Part shown: positions 17,278 to 26,006 of the stretch, piece after piece
How the letters are laid out: the number at the start of each line of letters is the position of its first letter
How positions within the stretch are numbered: position 1 is the first letter of the stretch
DNA from: JBFHRE01 sp041746105
Lineage (GTDB): Bacteria; Actinomycetota; Acidimicrobiia; Spongiisociales; ZC4RG35
Assembly: GCA_041746105.1 (NCBI GenBank)
Contig: JBGTHP010000017.1
Coordinates: 1-64,000 of the forward strand
Direction of reading: 5' to 3'
Length of the DNA: 64,000 bases
Notes under the pieces: model-generated
What the model was told of the DNA's origin: nothing
The model's input: only the letters and a program-made list of their open reading frames with translations
Databases searched by the model: none
Made by a program: the position numbers and the translations under genes

Positions 17278-19107
17278 TCAAAGGTCGATCGGATCGGCGT
17301 CGACGCGTATCGTCACACCCGAGTCTCGCCAACGCTGTATGAGCGGCCGGACCGAGACCTTGAACCCGCCAAGATCCGGACCTTGGAGCAACCAGCGCGA
17401 ACCGTCTCGGAATCCCGCAGGGCCGAGGATGGTCGGATTGGGAGTGGTACTCGACCCTGTCTCGGTCAGTTCTCGGTCGATCTGACTCACATCATGAACA
17501 CCACGCGCTTCGATCACCATCAGTTGCCCTGCAGGTGGGTAGCCGAACTCAGAGCGGGTTCGAACCTCTTCGAGCAAGAACTCGACCGGGTCCGCCCGAC
17601 GAAGCGCGATCACCGCCGGATGTGATGGATCCTGGGTCTGAACCATCATCCGGCCCCGGCCGACCTTGCCGGCAAGCCTGGCCCCTATTCGAAGCGCCTC
17701 CTCCGATGCCCGATAACTACTGCCATACAACAGGCCGTCGAAATCGACCATCACGACGAGGTCACGCTTGTCCAAACCGGCCAGGTCGCGTTCGCTCCCG
17801 ACCGCCACCGGTCGCCGCGTGGGGTGGGCCTCGACTTGCCCCGCCCCGGCGACGCGTCCGGCTTCTTCTACCAATCGACCCACCCCTGCCCCAAGCGGCT
17901 CATATCTGGTGCCACCGCATTCAGGGCATGGAGTCGGGGACGCCCCGCAGCGCCGGCATGGGTCGGCTCCGGTCGAAGCTGTGCCACAGGAAGCGCAACG
18001 TTTCAGTGCGCGACATTCTGCACAGCGGAGTGCCGATGCATATCCACGCTTGTGGGCGAACAAGAAGACCGAACCGCCATCTCGAACGACCGCCTGGATC
18101 GCACGCCGGGTGTCGGTCCCGAGCAAACCGGATCCAGGGGGATCGTTTCGCCGATCAACGACTTCGACCAACGGCCAGGCCCGTCCCGCGGACCGGACCA
18201 CTTCCGGACCCCAACCCAAAGCCTCCACACTCGGGGTAGGACCGACGACGGCCAAGGCGAAGCCTTCTCGCTTCGAACGTTCACGAAGCAGATCGCGAGC
18301 ATGAACCGCGGGAGTTTGACGGTCCTTCATCGCCCGCCGGCCGTCCTCGACGATCACTGCCAGTCCCAGCTGTCCCATCCGCCACGAAGCCACCCGGGGG
18401 GTGCCGATCAAAACCGATCCATTACGTGAACACTTTGCCCAGGCCGACGTCACCTGGCGGTCGTCCATATCGCCATGAACGACCTCCGCCACCATGCCCG
18501 CTTCCGCCGATCCCTCCGCAGCCGAGACGGCTTCTGCTGCGGTGGGGACAACGATGAGGACCGAGCGGCCTGCACCAACAACAGGGCCGGCCAGAGTCCC
18601 AAGCCATGCACCGTCGGGCACTGGTCCAACATGGACAACCGCTCGGCGCCGTTTGGCCGCGCCTGCGGATTCCGACAGTTCCGGTAGAGGCGATGCCCGC
18701 ATTTGGCTGGGAGGTGAAGTCCGGGTTCTGTCTATCAAAGGGTTGTTCGGAGGAGCCGCTCGCTCGAGCAACACCGACAGGGGGGCGACATAGTGACGGG
18801 CGGCCCAACGCAGGGCCTCCAACAGTTTTTCCTCGAAGATCGGGGCGTCGCCGGAACGTGCCGCCACCGCCTTGAGTCGGCCCGACTCCCGGTTGCCCAA
18901 CTCCACTACGTAGCCGCGAACACGGCGACCACCGAGCGGGACCCTCACCAGCGATCCGACGCTCAATTCGAGGTGGTCGGGTTTCGAGTACCAAAACCCT
19001 TCGTCTACCGAAAAACTCGGGACCGCCGGAACGACGCGTACGGCCGGAACTGTTTCGCCGCTCAGAACCGGGCAGCCAGCTCGCCTGCGTTGCTCGTGTC
19101 CTCCCAC
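17278..19107 (-). CDS. priA: Primosomal protein N' (PriA), helicase motifs lost
   Basis: Replication-restart protein of the actinobacterial PriA type. The N-terminal DNA-binding region is followed by a degenerate ATPase core: no Walker A lysine can be found (the region near 157-185 reads GPVPDGAWLG), and the DEXH box is replaced by VEDG (253-256). The eight zinc-binding cysteines are intact (362, 365, 371, 374, 384, 387, 394, 397). Helicase-inactive PriA is known in mycobacteria, so this is probably a lineage trait and not decay. The start is uncertain: ATG at 19107 overlaps metK by 46 bases, and the conserved part begins about residue 20. Confidence 0.85.
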   Translation of the reverse strand: MGGHEQRRRAGCPVLSGETVPAVRVVPAVPSFSVDEGFWYSKPDHLELSVGSLVRVPLGGRRVRGYVVELGNRESGRLKAVAARSGDAPIFEEKLLEALRWAARHYVAPLSVLLERAAPPNNPLIDRTRTSPPSQMRASPLPELSESAGAAKRRRAVVHVGPVPDGAWLGTLAGPVVGAGRSVLIVVPTAAEAVSAAEGSAEAGMVAEVVHGDMDDRQVTSAWAKCSRNGSVLIGTPRVASWRMGQLGLAVIVEDGRRAMKDRQTPAVHARDLLRERSKREGFALAVVGPTPSVEALGWGPEVVRSAGRAWPLVEVVDRRNDPPGSGLLGTDTRRAIQAVVRDGGSVFLFAHKRGYASALRCAECRALKRCASCGTASTGADPCRRCGASPTPCPECGGTRYEPLGAGVGRLVEEAGRVAGAGQVEAHPTRRPVAVGSERDLAGLDKRDLVVMVDFDGLLYGSSYRASEEALRIGARLAGKVGRGRMMVQTQDPSHPAVIALRRADPVEFLLEEVRTRSEFGYPPAGQLMVIEARGVHDVSQIDRELTETGSSTTPNPTILGPAGFRDGSRWLLQGPDLGGFKVSVRPLIQRWRDSGVTIRVDADPIDL

Positions 19108-20240
19108 GGGAACTCGGGACGGCCAAAGTGACCGTACGCCGATGTCCGCGAAAAAATCGGGCTTCTCAGTCCCAGGCGCTCGATGATTGCTGCGGGACGA
19201 AAATCGAACAGCTCGTCTAGCGCTAGTGCCAGCGCCACCGGGTCCACCTTTTCCGTCCCAAACGTCTCGACCAGTACCGAAAACGGACGCGCCTGGCCTA
19301 TCGCGTACGCGAGCTGGACTTCACATCTGGTCGCCAGTCCGGCCGCGACCACGTTCTTGGCGGCATGCCGAGCGGCGTAGGCGGCGGATCGGTCGACCTT
19401 TGTGGCGTCCTTGCCGGAGAAGGCACCGCCACCATGGCGGGCATAGCCGCCGTAGGTGTCAACGATGATCTTTCTGCCGGTCAGGCCGGTGTCTGCTGTC
19501 GGTCCGCCCAATTCGAAACGCCCCGACGGATTGACCAACAAGGGGACCGTCCTGGCGTCGATATATGCCTCGAGCACCGGCTCGACAACATGGTGGGCGA
19601 GTTCCTCGCGCATTTGGCCCATGTCCGTTTCCGCCGCGTGATGGGCGCTTATCAGCACATTTGTCACTCGAAGCGGCCGCTGGCCGACATATTCGACCGA
19701 GACCTGGGTTTTGCCATCAGGGCGCAAATAACCAACCCTGCCGTCGCGGCGCACCGTGCTCAGCATCTCGGCGAGGCGATGGGCGAGTGTGATCGGCAAC
19801 GGCATCAACTCTGGTGTCTCGTCGCAGGCAAACCCGAACATGATTCCTTGATCCCCCGCGCCCAGTTGGTCGAGAGGGTCCCGCGAACCTTGTCTGACCT
19901 CGAGAGAATCTGTCACACCACCCGAAATGTCAGGGCTCTGAGAGTGAACCAGATTGCGAACTTCCATCGATTCGGCGTCGAATCCGATGCCGGGTTCGGT
20001 ATACCCGATCCTCCTGACGGTGTCGCGGGCGAGCGATTCGATGTCTAGAACCGCGGCCACGTTGATCTCGCCGGCGACGATCGTCATGTCGGTTGTCACC
20101 ATGGTTTCACAGGCAACCCTGGCAAGAGGGTCCTTTGACAGTGCTGCATCGAGAACGGCGTCAGACACTGCGTCGGCGACCTTGTCGGGGTGGCCCTCAG
20201 TCACCGACTCGGAGGAAAAGAAATGAGTTCGTTCCATCAT
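19062..20240 (-). CDS. metK: S-adenosylmethionine synthetase
   Basis: Makes SAM from methionine and ATP. The 392 residues contain the ATP motif GAGDQGIMFGFACDE, the P-loop-like GGGAFSGKDATKVDRSAAY, and the N-terminal FFSSESVTEGHPDKVADAVS with the catalytic histidine. Two ATGs begin the gene; either may be used. Only 36 bases separate it from coaBC, too short for a SAM riboswitch. Confidence 0.97.
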   Translation of the reverse strand: MMERTHFFSSESVTEGHPDKVADAVSDAVLDAALSKDPLARVACETMVTTDMTIVAGEINVAAVLDIESLARDTVRRIGYTEPGIGFDAESMEVRNLVHSQSPDISGGVTDSLEVRQGSRDPLDQLGAGDQGIMFGFACDETPELMPLPITLAHRLAEMLSTVRRDGRVGYLRPDGKTQVSVEYVGQRPLRVTNVLISAHHAAETDMGQMREELAHHVVEPVLEAYIDARTVPLLVNPSGRFELGGPTADTGLTGRKIIVDTYGGYARHGGGAFSGKDATKVDRSAAYAARHAAKNVVAAGLATRCEVQLAYAIGQARPFSVLVETFGTEKVDPVALALALDELFDFRPAAIIERLGLRSPIFSRTSAYGHFGRPEFPWEDTSNAGELAARF

Positions 20241-20276
20241 CGATCGCCTAATCCCGCCAGAGCTGAAATGAGCACG

Positions 20277-21479
20277 CTAGTCGCTGTCTGATAGGACACC
20301 AGAAGGGTCCCGACGCTGGATCACAGCCGCCCACAATCTACGGGCCACATCGTCCTTGTGCATCAATGGCCACTCCTCCGACTCGCCGGCGGCATCGATG
20401 ACCGTGACCCGGTTGGTATCTGTTCCAAACCCCGACCCTTCCTCGGCGACGTCGTTGGCGACCATTAGATCGACTCCTTTGGCTTTTGCCTTGTCGAACG
20501 CGCGCTCAACGCCACCGGCTTCTGCCGAGAACCCGATCAGAAACGGTCGCGGGCGACGCGAGCCGACGCCTGCCAGGATGTCTGGATTGTCCTCGAGGAC
20601 GATCTCGGGCGGACCGTCCGCCCGCGACAGTTTCGCCTCGGATGACGAGGACGGTCGAAAATCGGCGACCGCGGCCGCCATCACGGCGATATCGGCTGGA
20701 GTTCGCCTGACCGCTTCGTCCATCTGAACGGCGGTTTCGACCTGAATCCGATGGATCGAAGGCGTAGTCGGAATCGACGAGGTCGTGACCAGAGTCACTT
20801 CGGCGCCGAGTCGAGCGGCCTCTTCTGCGATGGAATGACCCATTTTTCCTGACGACCGGTTCCCTACGTAACGAACCGGGTCGATCGGTTCCCTGGTACC
20901 ACCTGCCGTGACCAACACCGTGGTTCCATCCATAGGACCGGACAACATCTGAGAGATCGCAGCCAAAAGCGCTTCGGGTTCGACCATTCGCCCACTGCCG
21001 TCGTCGCCACCCGCCAGACGCCCGGACTCCGGCCCAACGATTTCAACCCCGTCCTTTATCAGGAGTTCGATCGAACGTTGAGTCGCCGCGTGCTCCCACA
21101 TCTCCGTGTGCATGGCAGGTGCAACCAACAGCGGGGCCCGTGAGGCCAAAACGGTTGCCGACACGGGGTCACCCGAAATCCCATGTGCGAGGCGAGCCAA
21201 TGTGGCTGCCGTGGCGGGCGCAACCACCACCAGATCTGCCCATTTGGCCAGGTCGGTGTGCGGGCTGACGGAGCCGGGATGGGCCGTCAGCGACAAGACC
21301 ACAGGGTGGCCGCTCAGACCGGCGAGGGTTGCCGGTCCGATAAAATCGCTCGCAGCCGGCGTCATGACACAACGGACCTCGCAGCCGGACTCCATGAGGA
21401 GCCGGACCAGGTATGCGGCCTTGTAGGCGGCGATGCCCCCCGAAACGCCGAGCACGATCCTGCGCCCGGCCAGAGACAT
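20277..21479 (-). CDS. coaBC: Bifunctional phosphopantothenoylcysteine decarboxylase/synthetase
   Basis: Two consecutive steps of coenzyme A synthesis. The N-terminal flavoprotein decarboxylase (about 1-190) has VLGVSGGIAAYKAAYLVRLL, the PAMHTEMWEH motif and the conserved ANT-type nucleotide region. The C-terminal CTP-dependent synthetase (about 195-400) has TAGGTREPIDPVRYVGNRSS and MVANDV. The ATG shares one base with the rpoZ stop (TGATG). Confidence 0.96.
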   Translation of the reverse strand: MSLAGRRIVLGVSGGIAAYKAAYLVRLLMESGCEVRCVMTPAASDFIGPATLAGLSGHPVVLSLTAHPGSVSPHTDLAKWADLVVVAPATAATLARLAHGISGDPVSATVLASRAPLLVAPAMHTEMWEHAATQRSIELLIKDGVEIVGPESGRLAGGDDGSGRMVEPEALLAAISQMLSGPMDGTTVLVTAGGTREPIDPVRYVGNRSSGKMGHSIAEEAARLGAEVTLVTTSSIPTTPSIHRIQVETAVQMDEAVRRTPADIAVMAAAVADFRPSSSSEAKLSRADGPPEIVLEDNPDILAGVGSRRPRPFLIGFSAEAGGVERAFDKAKAKGVDLMVANDVAEEGSGFGTDTNRVTVIDAAGESEEWPLMHKDDVARRLWAAVIQRRDPSGVLSDSD

Positions 21480-21700
21480 CAGACTTCCTCTTGCTCCACT
21501 GTCACCTTGCCTTCGGCGATTTCCTCCATGGCGATGGTGAGTGGCTTACGTGACAGGGTATGAACCTGTGGAGGGACCCAGCCGCCGTATCCACCGCCGA
21601 GCTGATGGAAATAGGCGTTGATCTGGCGAGCCCTCCGAGCCGAGACCACGACCGTTGCAAAACGATTACCAATCTGATCAATGACGTTTTCGAGTTTCAT
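21479..21700 (-). CDS. rpoZ: DNA-directed RNA polymerase omega subunit
   Basis: Small RNA polymerase assembly subunit of 73 residues. IDQIGNRFATVVVSARRARQ matches the conserved omega helix and KPLTIAMEEIAEGKV the C-terminal segment. The gmk-rpoZ-coaBC order is widely conserved in bacteria, which supports the call for such a short gene. Confidence 0.94.
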   Translation of the reverse strand: MKLENVIDQIGNRFATVVVSARRARQINAYFHQLGGGYGGWVPPQVHTLSRKPLTIAMEEIAEGKVTVEQEEV

Positions 21701-21723
21701 GTCGAAGAGAGTCTAGGGCAGAG

Positions 21724-22305
21724 TCACGGCGATTCCGACCCCGATGCGTCCAGAATGGCCGAAACGTCTTCTATCGCCTTCTCCAGGTCCTCGTTGGTGA
21801 CGACGTGATCAAAGAGACCCGGCGCCTCGGCCATCTCGATCGAGGCAATCTCCAGACGCCGGGTTATCTCCTCGGGGCTCGTGTCTCCACGTGCCGACAG
21901 ACGGCGCTCGAGGTCCTCGAGAGACGGCGGGGAGACAAAAATCATCAACGATTCTGGATACCGTCGACTCACCTGGCGCGCACCCTGGATGTCGATCTCG
22001 AGCATCACATCCCTCCCCTCCGCCAGACGACCGCTCACCTCGCTTCGGAGTGTGCCGTAGAAGTTGCGTCCGTATTGCGCCCACTCGAGAAACGCATCGT
22101 GCATCACCAGGCGTTCGAACTCTGAAACGTCGACAAAGTGATAGCTGACGCCGTCTACCTCTCCGACGCGAGACGGCCGAGTCGTGGCCGACACCGAGAA
22201 GTCGAGAGTGCGTCTTTTTCGAAGCTCCCTGACGATTGTCGACTTGCCGGCGCCAGACGGACCGGAGATGACAATCAGGCGCCCGCTCTCAGGAGAATTC
22301 GGCAA
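21724..22305 (-). CDS. gmk: Guanylate kinase
   Basis: Phosphorylates GMP to GDP. The 193-residue protein has P-loop SGPSGAGKST (14-23), the GMP-binding TTRPSRVGEVDGVSYHFV and the LEIDIQGARQV Walker B region. The start lies inside the 3' end of mihF (17-base overlap). It is 23 bases upstream of rpoZ. Confidence 0.96.
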   Translation of the reverse strand: MPNSPESGRLIVISGPSGAGKSTIVRELRKRRTLDFSVSATTRPSRVGEVDGVSYHFVDVSEFERLVMHDAFLEWAQYGRNFYGTLRSEVSGRLAEGRDVMLEIDIQGARQVSRRYPESLMIFVSPPSLEDLERRLSARGDTSPEEITRRLEIASIEMAEAPGLFDHVVTNEDLEKAIEDVSAILDASGSESP

Positions 22306-22600
22306 CCAGTCCGGCCCGTTGTCGGTCGCCCAAACCCCGCAGCCGGCGGTTGCTGGCGATCCCGTGTGTTTCCATCAGGCGCTTGGCCTTCACCTTTCCG
22401 GTTCCAGGCAATGAGGAGAGCACGGATTCGACTTTCAGACCCCCGACGATCGAGTCCTTGTCCGCCCGCTCCAGGAGTTCGTTGAACGTCACGGTCCCCG
22501 TTTTGAGCAACTCCTTGAGTTCGGCCCGCACTCTCCTGGCTTCGGCAGCCTTCTGTAACGCAGCCGCCCGCTGTTCATCTGTCAGCTTCGGTGGTGGCAT
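22289..22600 (-). CDS. mihF: Integration host factor, actinobacterial type
   Basis: DNA-binding nucleoid-associated protein of the mIHF family, unrelated to the proteobacterial IHF fold. The 103-residue protein has an N-terminal helix rich in Lys, Arg and Ala (KLTDEQRAAALQKAAEARRV), the ELLKTGTVTFNELLERA segment and the helix-two-turn-helix GTGKVKAKRLMETHGI. The gene sits directly before gmk, as in mycobacteria and streptomycetes. A GAGGGAGA ribosome-binding site precedes the ATG. Confidence 0.93.
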   Translation of the reverse strand: MPPPKLTDEQRAAALQKAAEARRVRAELKELLKTGTVTFNELLERADKDSIVGGLKVESVLSSLPGTGKVKAKRLMETHGIASNRRLRGLGDRQRAGLVAEFS

Positions 22601-22668
22601 CGTCCGTCTCCCTCTTGGTTGATCGATAGTACCCGAGGCCGAGCATCCGAAGCGCCCAACTGGTCATT

Positions 22669-24267
22669 TCAGAAGCCTGTTCGTGCAAGCTCGAGGAGTT
22701 CACCGGCCGCCTCCCGGCCCCGCTCGGAGTCGGGCAGCCCGGCCAGCATCCTCGACAACTCCTCAACACGATCATCTCCATTCACCAGACGCACGGTGGC
22801 GCCAGTGGGCAGGCGCTCGACGACGTAGTGCTTGTCGGCGAAGGCTGCGACTTGCGGCAGATGGGTCACACACAACACCTGGCGTTCAGTCGACACCGCA
22901 GCCAGCTTTCTTCCAACGGCCAGCGCCGTCGCCCCTCCCACCCCCGCATCGATCTCGTCGAACACAACGGTTCCCGAACCTCCGGCGCCTCCTGCCAGTC
23001 GCAGCGCCAAGACCAATCGACTCAACTCGCCGCCAGATGCCACTCGCGATATGTCGCCAGGAGTCAGGCGTTCATCCGACGCGAATCGAAGTGTGACCGA
23101 GTCGGCGCCGTCTCTGGCCGGGGGCGCCGGTTCGACCGCCACCGACAGATGCGGCGCCACGAACCCGAGCTCGACCAGATGCCGGGCGGCGTCCTCGGCA
23201 AGGCGGGCGCCTGCCTCCTCCCGATGGGCCCGGAGATCCTTGCCCGTCTGCTCCAGAACTTCGAGGGCCAGTCCAACATCGTTTTCGAGTTGACCGGCGC
23301 GGCCCAAGAGTGCTGTGACGGCGGTCTCGCGCTCAACCGCTTCCCGATGGAAGGCCATGACGTCTTCCAGGTTCGGCCCATATTTGCGTCGAAGATCGTT
23401 CAATTCACGCAGCCGTGCCTCGAGTTTCTCGAGCTGGTCTGGGTCTGCAGCCAAATCCTCCAGGGCGACACGGAGCGAGACGGTCAACTCGCCGGTATCG
23501 GCCTCCAGCGCCTCGGCTGTGGCCAGCAGAGCCGACAGAGAAGGGTCGAGTTGTCCGGCTCGACGAAGCTCTGCCACTGCGCTCCCGACGCGGTCCCTGG
23601 CTTTTGACACCGATTCGGCTGCCGCGTTCAGATGCTGGTTGAGACTGTCGGAATTACGGAGTCGAGCGAGACCGATGTCGAGTGCTTCCTCGTCACCGAC
23701 CTCGAATCCGGCGCTGCCGATCTCACGTGCCTGAAAACGAAGTAGATCTCGCTGGCGCTCGAGGGCCCGAACATCGCCTCCGATCTGATCGATATCTCCT
23801 CGAATCCGAGCAACCTCGTCCCACGCCCGGCGGTACGCCGCAAGGCGATCCCTGCCACTGTCCGAGAGGGAGTGGTCGACGAGCCTCCGAGCCTCTCCCG
23901 GTTTGGTGAGAAGGAGATGGTCGTGCTGGCCGACGATCTCGATCAAACCATCGGTGGCATCGTCCAAAGCGGCGGCAGAGGCAATCGAACCGTCGAGATA
24001 AGCCCTGCTCCGACCGCCCGAGGTCATTCGGCGACCTGCGCCGAATTCACCTGTTCCGGTCACAAATCGGCCTTCGGCGACGGCTTCGTCTCCGAAGGGG
24101 CCGATCAAGTCTGGCCGGGCTGCCTGGCCGAGCAGAAGACGGAGGGCGCCCAACAAGAGAGTTTTTCCGGCGCCGGTTTCACCAGTGATCACGGTGAACC
24201 CCGGTCCGGGTTCGAGCCTCGCTTCTGCAAGAACTCCCAGGTTTCGAACTATCAGTTCATCGAGCAT
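22669..24267 (-). CDS. recN: DNA repair protein RecN
   Basis: SMC-like ATPase that acts in double-strand-break repair. The 532-residue protein begins MLDELIVRNLGVLAEA, with Walker A ITGETGAGKT (27-36), a central coiled coil (about 150-350), a signature-type VASGGELSRLVLALRL and Walker B TVVFDEIDAGVGG. The frame is open upstream to 24693, but those residues are an antisense shadow of nadK. The ATG at 24267 begins one base after the nadK stop. Confidence 0.96.
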   Translation of the reverse strand: MLDELIVRNLGVLAEARLEPGPGFTVITGETGAGKTLLLGALRLLLGQAARPDLIGPFGDEAVAEGRFVTGTGEFGAGRRMTSGGRSRAYLDGSIASAAALDDATDGLIEIVGQHDHLLLTKPGEARRLVDHSLSDSGRDRLAAYRRAWDEVARIRGDIDQIGGDVRALERQRDLLRFQAREIGSAGFEVGDEEALDIGLARLRNSDSLNQHLNAAAESVSKARDRVGSAVAELRRAGQLDPSLSALLATAEALEADTGELTVSLRVALEDLAADPDQLEKLEARLRELNDLRRKYGPNLEDVMAFHREAVERETAVTALLGRAGQLENDVGLALEVLEQTGKDLRAHREEAGARLAEDAARHLVELGFVAPHLSVAVEPAPPARDGADSVTLRFASDERLTPGDISRVASGGELSRLVLALRLAGGAGGSGTVVFDEIDAGVGGATALAVGRKLAAVSTERQVLCVTHLPQVAAFADKHYVVERLPTGATVRLVNGDDRVEELSRMLAGLPDSERGREAAGELLELARTGF

Positions 24268-24268
24268 G

Positions 24269-25081
24269 TCAGCGCAGGTCGAACTTGCGGGTGACCCGGC
24301 TCGGAAAACCTTCCGAATCGAACTTGATGAAACGCACCGGCCGCGGCCCTTTTTGGACCACCACGGATCCACCCTCATCGAGACTGCCGACCTCCCGGCC
24401 GTCGACGCTGACCCTGACCGGTCGATCATCGACGACCGTGATCTTGATCGCGACCTCGGCCGGCAAAACGAGCGTCCGGTTGAAAAGTGAATGAGGGGCC
24501 ACCGGCGTGAAGAGCAACGCAGGCAACCTGGGATCGACCAACGGTCCCCCGGCCGAGAACGCATAAGCAGTCGACCCCGTAGATGAGGCAACCACAATGC
24601 CGTCGGCACGGTGGGTGAGAAAACCTTCGCCGTCAACCTCAACGGCCAGCACAACCAGACGTTGTGAGTCGATTTTTTCGACGACGACGTCATTCAAACC
24701 TGTGGACCCAGGAGGCCCATCGGGAAAAGTCGCTTCCACGGTCAACCGGTCTTCGACCCTGAAGTCGCCGTCGGCGATCCGGCGGATCGCCTCGGTCAAT
24801 CGGTCCGGCTCGGCTTCTGCCAAAAAGCCGATCGTCCCGAGATTGAAACCGAGGAGCGGCACGTCGAGGGTGAGCGCGGTCTGAGCAGCTTCTAGCACTG
24901 TGCCGTCTCCACCAACGGCGATCACCATCGAAGGCCCATCGAGCACATCGACGACGGCTATGCCGAAAGACCCTGCAACTTCCGTCAGAGTCTGGGCGAA
25001 CGTGGCGGACGACTCGCGTCCGCTCAACACCAGACCCAGCCTCAGACCCATGTCTTCCACCTGCCGGTCGGTGCGACGCAT
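24269..25081 (-). CDS. nadK: NAD kinase
   Basis: Phosphorylates NAD to NADP. It carries the GGDGT motif (57-61), LGFNLGTIGFLAE, the GLNDVVVEK nucleotide segment and ASSTGSTAYAFSAGGPLV. The 270-residue length is normal. ATG at 25081 is used here; an in-frame ATG at 25051, preceded by AGGTGG at good spacing, is a credible alternative giving 260 residues. It is coupled to recN, as in many actinobacteria, but the tlyA gene usually upstream is absent here. Confidence 0.95.
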   Translation of the reverse strand: MRRTDRQVEDMGLRLGLVLSGRESSATFAQTLTEVAGSFGIAVVDVLDGPSMVIAVGGDGTVLEAAQTALTLDVPLLGFNLGTIGFLAEAEPDRLTEAIRRIADGDFRVEDRLTVEATFPDGPPGSTGLNDVVVEKIDSQRLVVLAVEVDGEGFLTHRADGIVVASSTGSTAYAFSAGGPLVDPRLPALLFTPVAPHSLFNRTLVLPAEVAIKITVVDDRPVRVSVDGREVGSLDEGGSVVVQKGPRPVRFIKFDSEGFPSRVTRKFDLR

Positions 25082-25103
25082 CTCCGCTCAGGCTTTGGCC
25101 GGA

Positions 25104-25259
25104 TCAGGTCTCCTCCCGATCGAGAGCGGCGCCAAGCACCTCGGCGATCTGCGACGCCGTATCCGCGGCTTCCGCCGGGTCGAGTTGCGGCAACACCGCG
25201 ATCATCGCTTCGATTTCGTCGAGGGTGAGAGGCGCAGACGAGTTGTCGTAGGTATCCAT
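25104..25259 (-). CDS. Small acidic protein, 51 residues, unknown function
   Basis: An open frame from ATG at 25259 to TGA at 25104 encodes 51 residues beginning MDTYDNSSAPLTLDEIEAMI and ending LGAALDREET. It is acidic, mostly helical in prediction by eye (repeated Leu/Ala/Glu heptads), and has no signal peptide or cysteine. It lies 22 bases upstream of nadK on the same strand and diverges from the rhomboid gene 39 bases away. Location and GC-rich third positions support a real gene; no family was recognised. Confidence 0.55.
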   Translation of the reverse strand: MDTYDNSSAPLTLDEIEAMIAVLPQLDPAEAADTASQIAEVLGAALDREET

Positions 25260-25298
25260 GACGGCCATTATCGCCTGGCCCTCCGACAGGATTCATGA

Positions 25299-26006
25299 TT
25301 GATCCCTCTCCGTGACGAAAACCCGTCATTCCTACGCCCGATCGTGACCGTGACGATCATCGGGCTCTGTGTCGCCATTTACTTCGGCTTCCAATCGTCC
25401 GACCCGGCAGCGGGCTTCGCCCAACTCTATGAGCAAGCCACCGTTCCGTGCGAGGTCATCTCCGGTCAGCCGTTGACGGTAGAAGAAATCAACCGCGGAT
25501 TGTGCGAATCGACATCTGGCATCCCGGCGTTTCCAGACAAGTCGATCTTGGTCAGCCTTGTCGCCTCGCTGTTCATGCACGGCTCGATCGGACACCTCTT
25601 GGGCAACATGTGGGTTCTCTTCATCTTCGGCAACAACGTCGAGGACCGAATGAAACACCGCCATTTCGCAGTCTTCTATGTCATAAGCGGCCTTCTTGCG
25701 TCGGCGGCCCATATCCTGAGAAACCCGGATTCGACACTACCGGTGGTCGGCGCGTCCGGCGCGATCGCCGCAGTCATGGGCGCCTATGTGGTCCTTTTCC
25801 CCCGCCATCGAGTGGTAACGATCGTCCCGCCATTTTTCTTCTGGCCTTTCCGAGTTCCGGCAGTGATATTTCTCGGTGTCTGGTTCATCGGGCAATTCGC
25901 CCTGAACGGACAGGACACCTTGATCGCCTGGGAGGCACACGCCGCAGGGTTTGCCGTCGGCGCGACCTACGCCCTATTGCGACGGCGCCGGCTGCTGACC
26001 GACTAG
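25299..26006 (+). CDS. Rhomboid family intramembrane serine protease
   Basis: Six-helix membrane protease that cleaves substrates within the bilayer. The catalytic serine is Ser153 in GASGAIAAVMG and the histidine His213 in EAHAAGF. The HGSIGHLLGNMWVLFIFGNN region (94-113) supplies the conserved His/Asn of the oxyanion pocket. An extracytoplasmic loop of about 45 residues (33-80) with two cysteines follows helix 1. The start is TTG at 25299: the upstream ATG runs into a stop, and MIPLRDENPS is the usual rhomboid N-terminus. It is the only plus-strand gene in the first 44 kb and overlaps the HAD gene tail-to-tail by four bases. Confidence 0.93.
   Translation: MIPLRDENPSFLRPIVTVTIIGLCVAIYFGFQSSDPAAGFAQLYEQATVPCEVISGQPLTVEEINRGLCESTSGIPAFPDKSILVSLVASLFMHGSIGHLLGNMWVLFIFGNNVEDRMKHRHFAVFYVISGLLASAAHILRNPDSTLPVVGASGAIAAVMGAYVVLFPRHRVVTIVPPFFFWPFRVPAVIFLGVWFIGQFALNGQDTLIAWEAHAAGFAVGATYALLRRRRLLTD

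Noticed and set aside
20241..20276. SAM riboswitch ahead of metK
   Set aside because: The gap to coaBC is 36 bases, far too short.
22669..24693. recN starting at 24693
   Set aside because: The extra 142 residues are Arg/Ser-rich translation of nadK in another frame; the true N-terminus begins at 24267.
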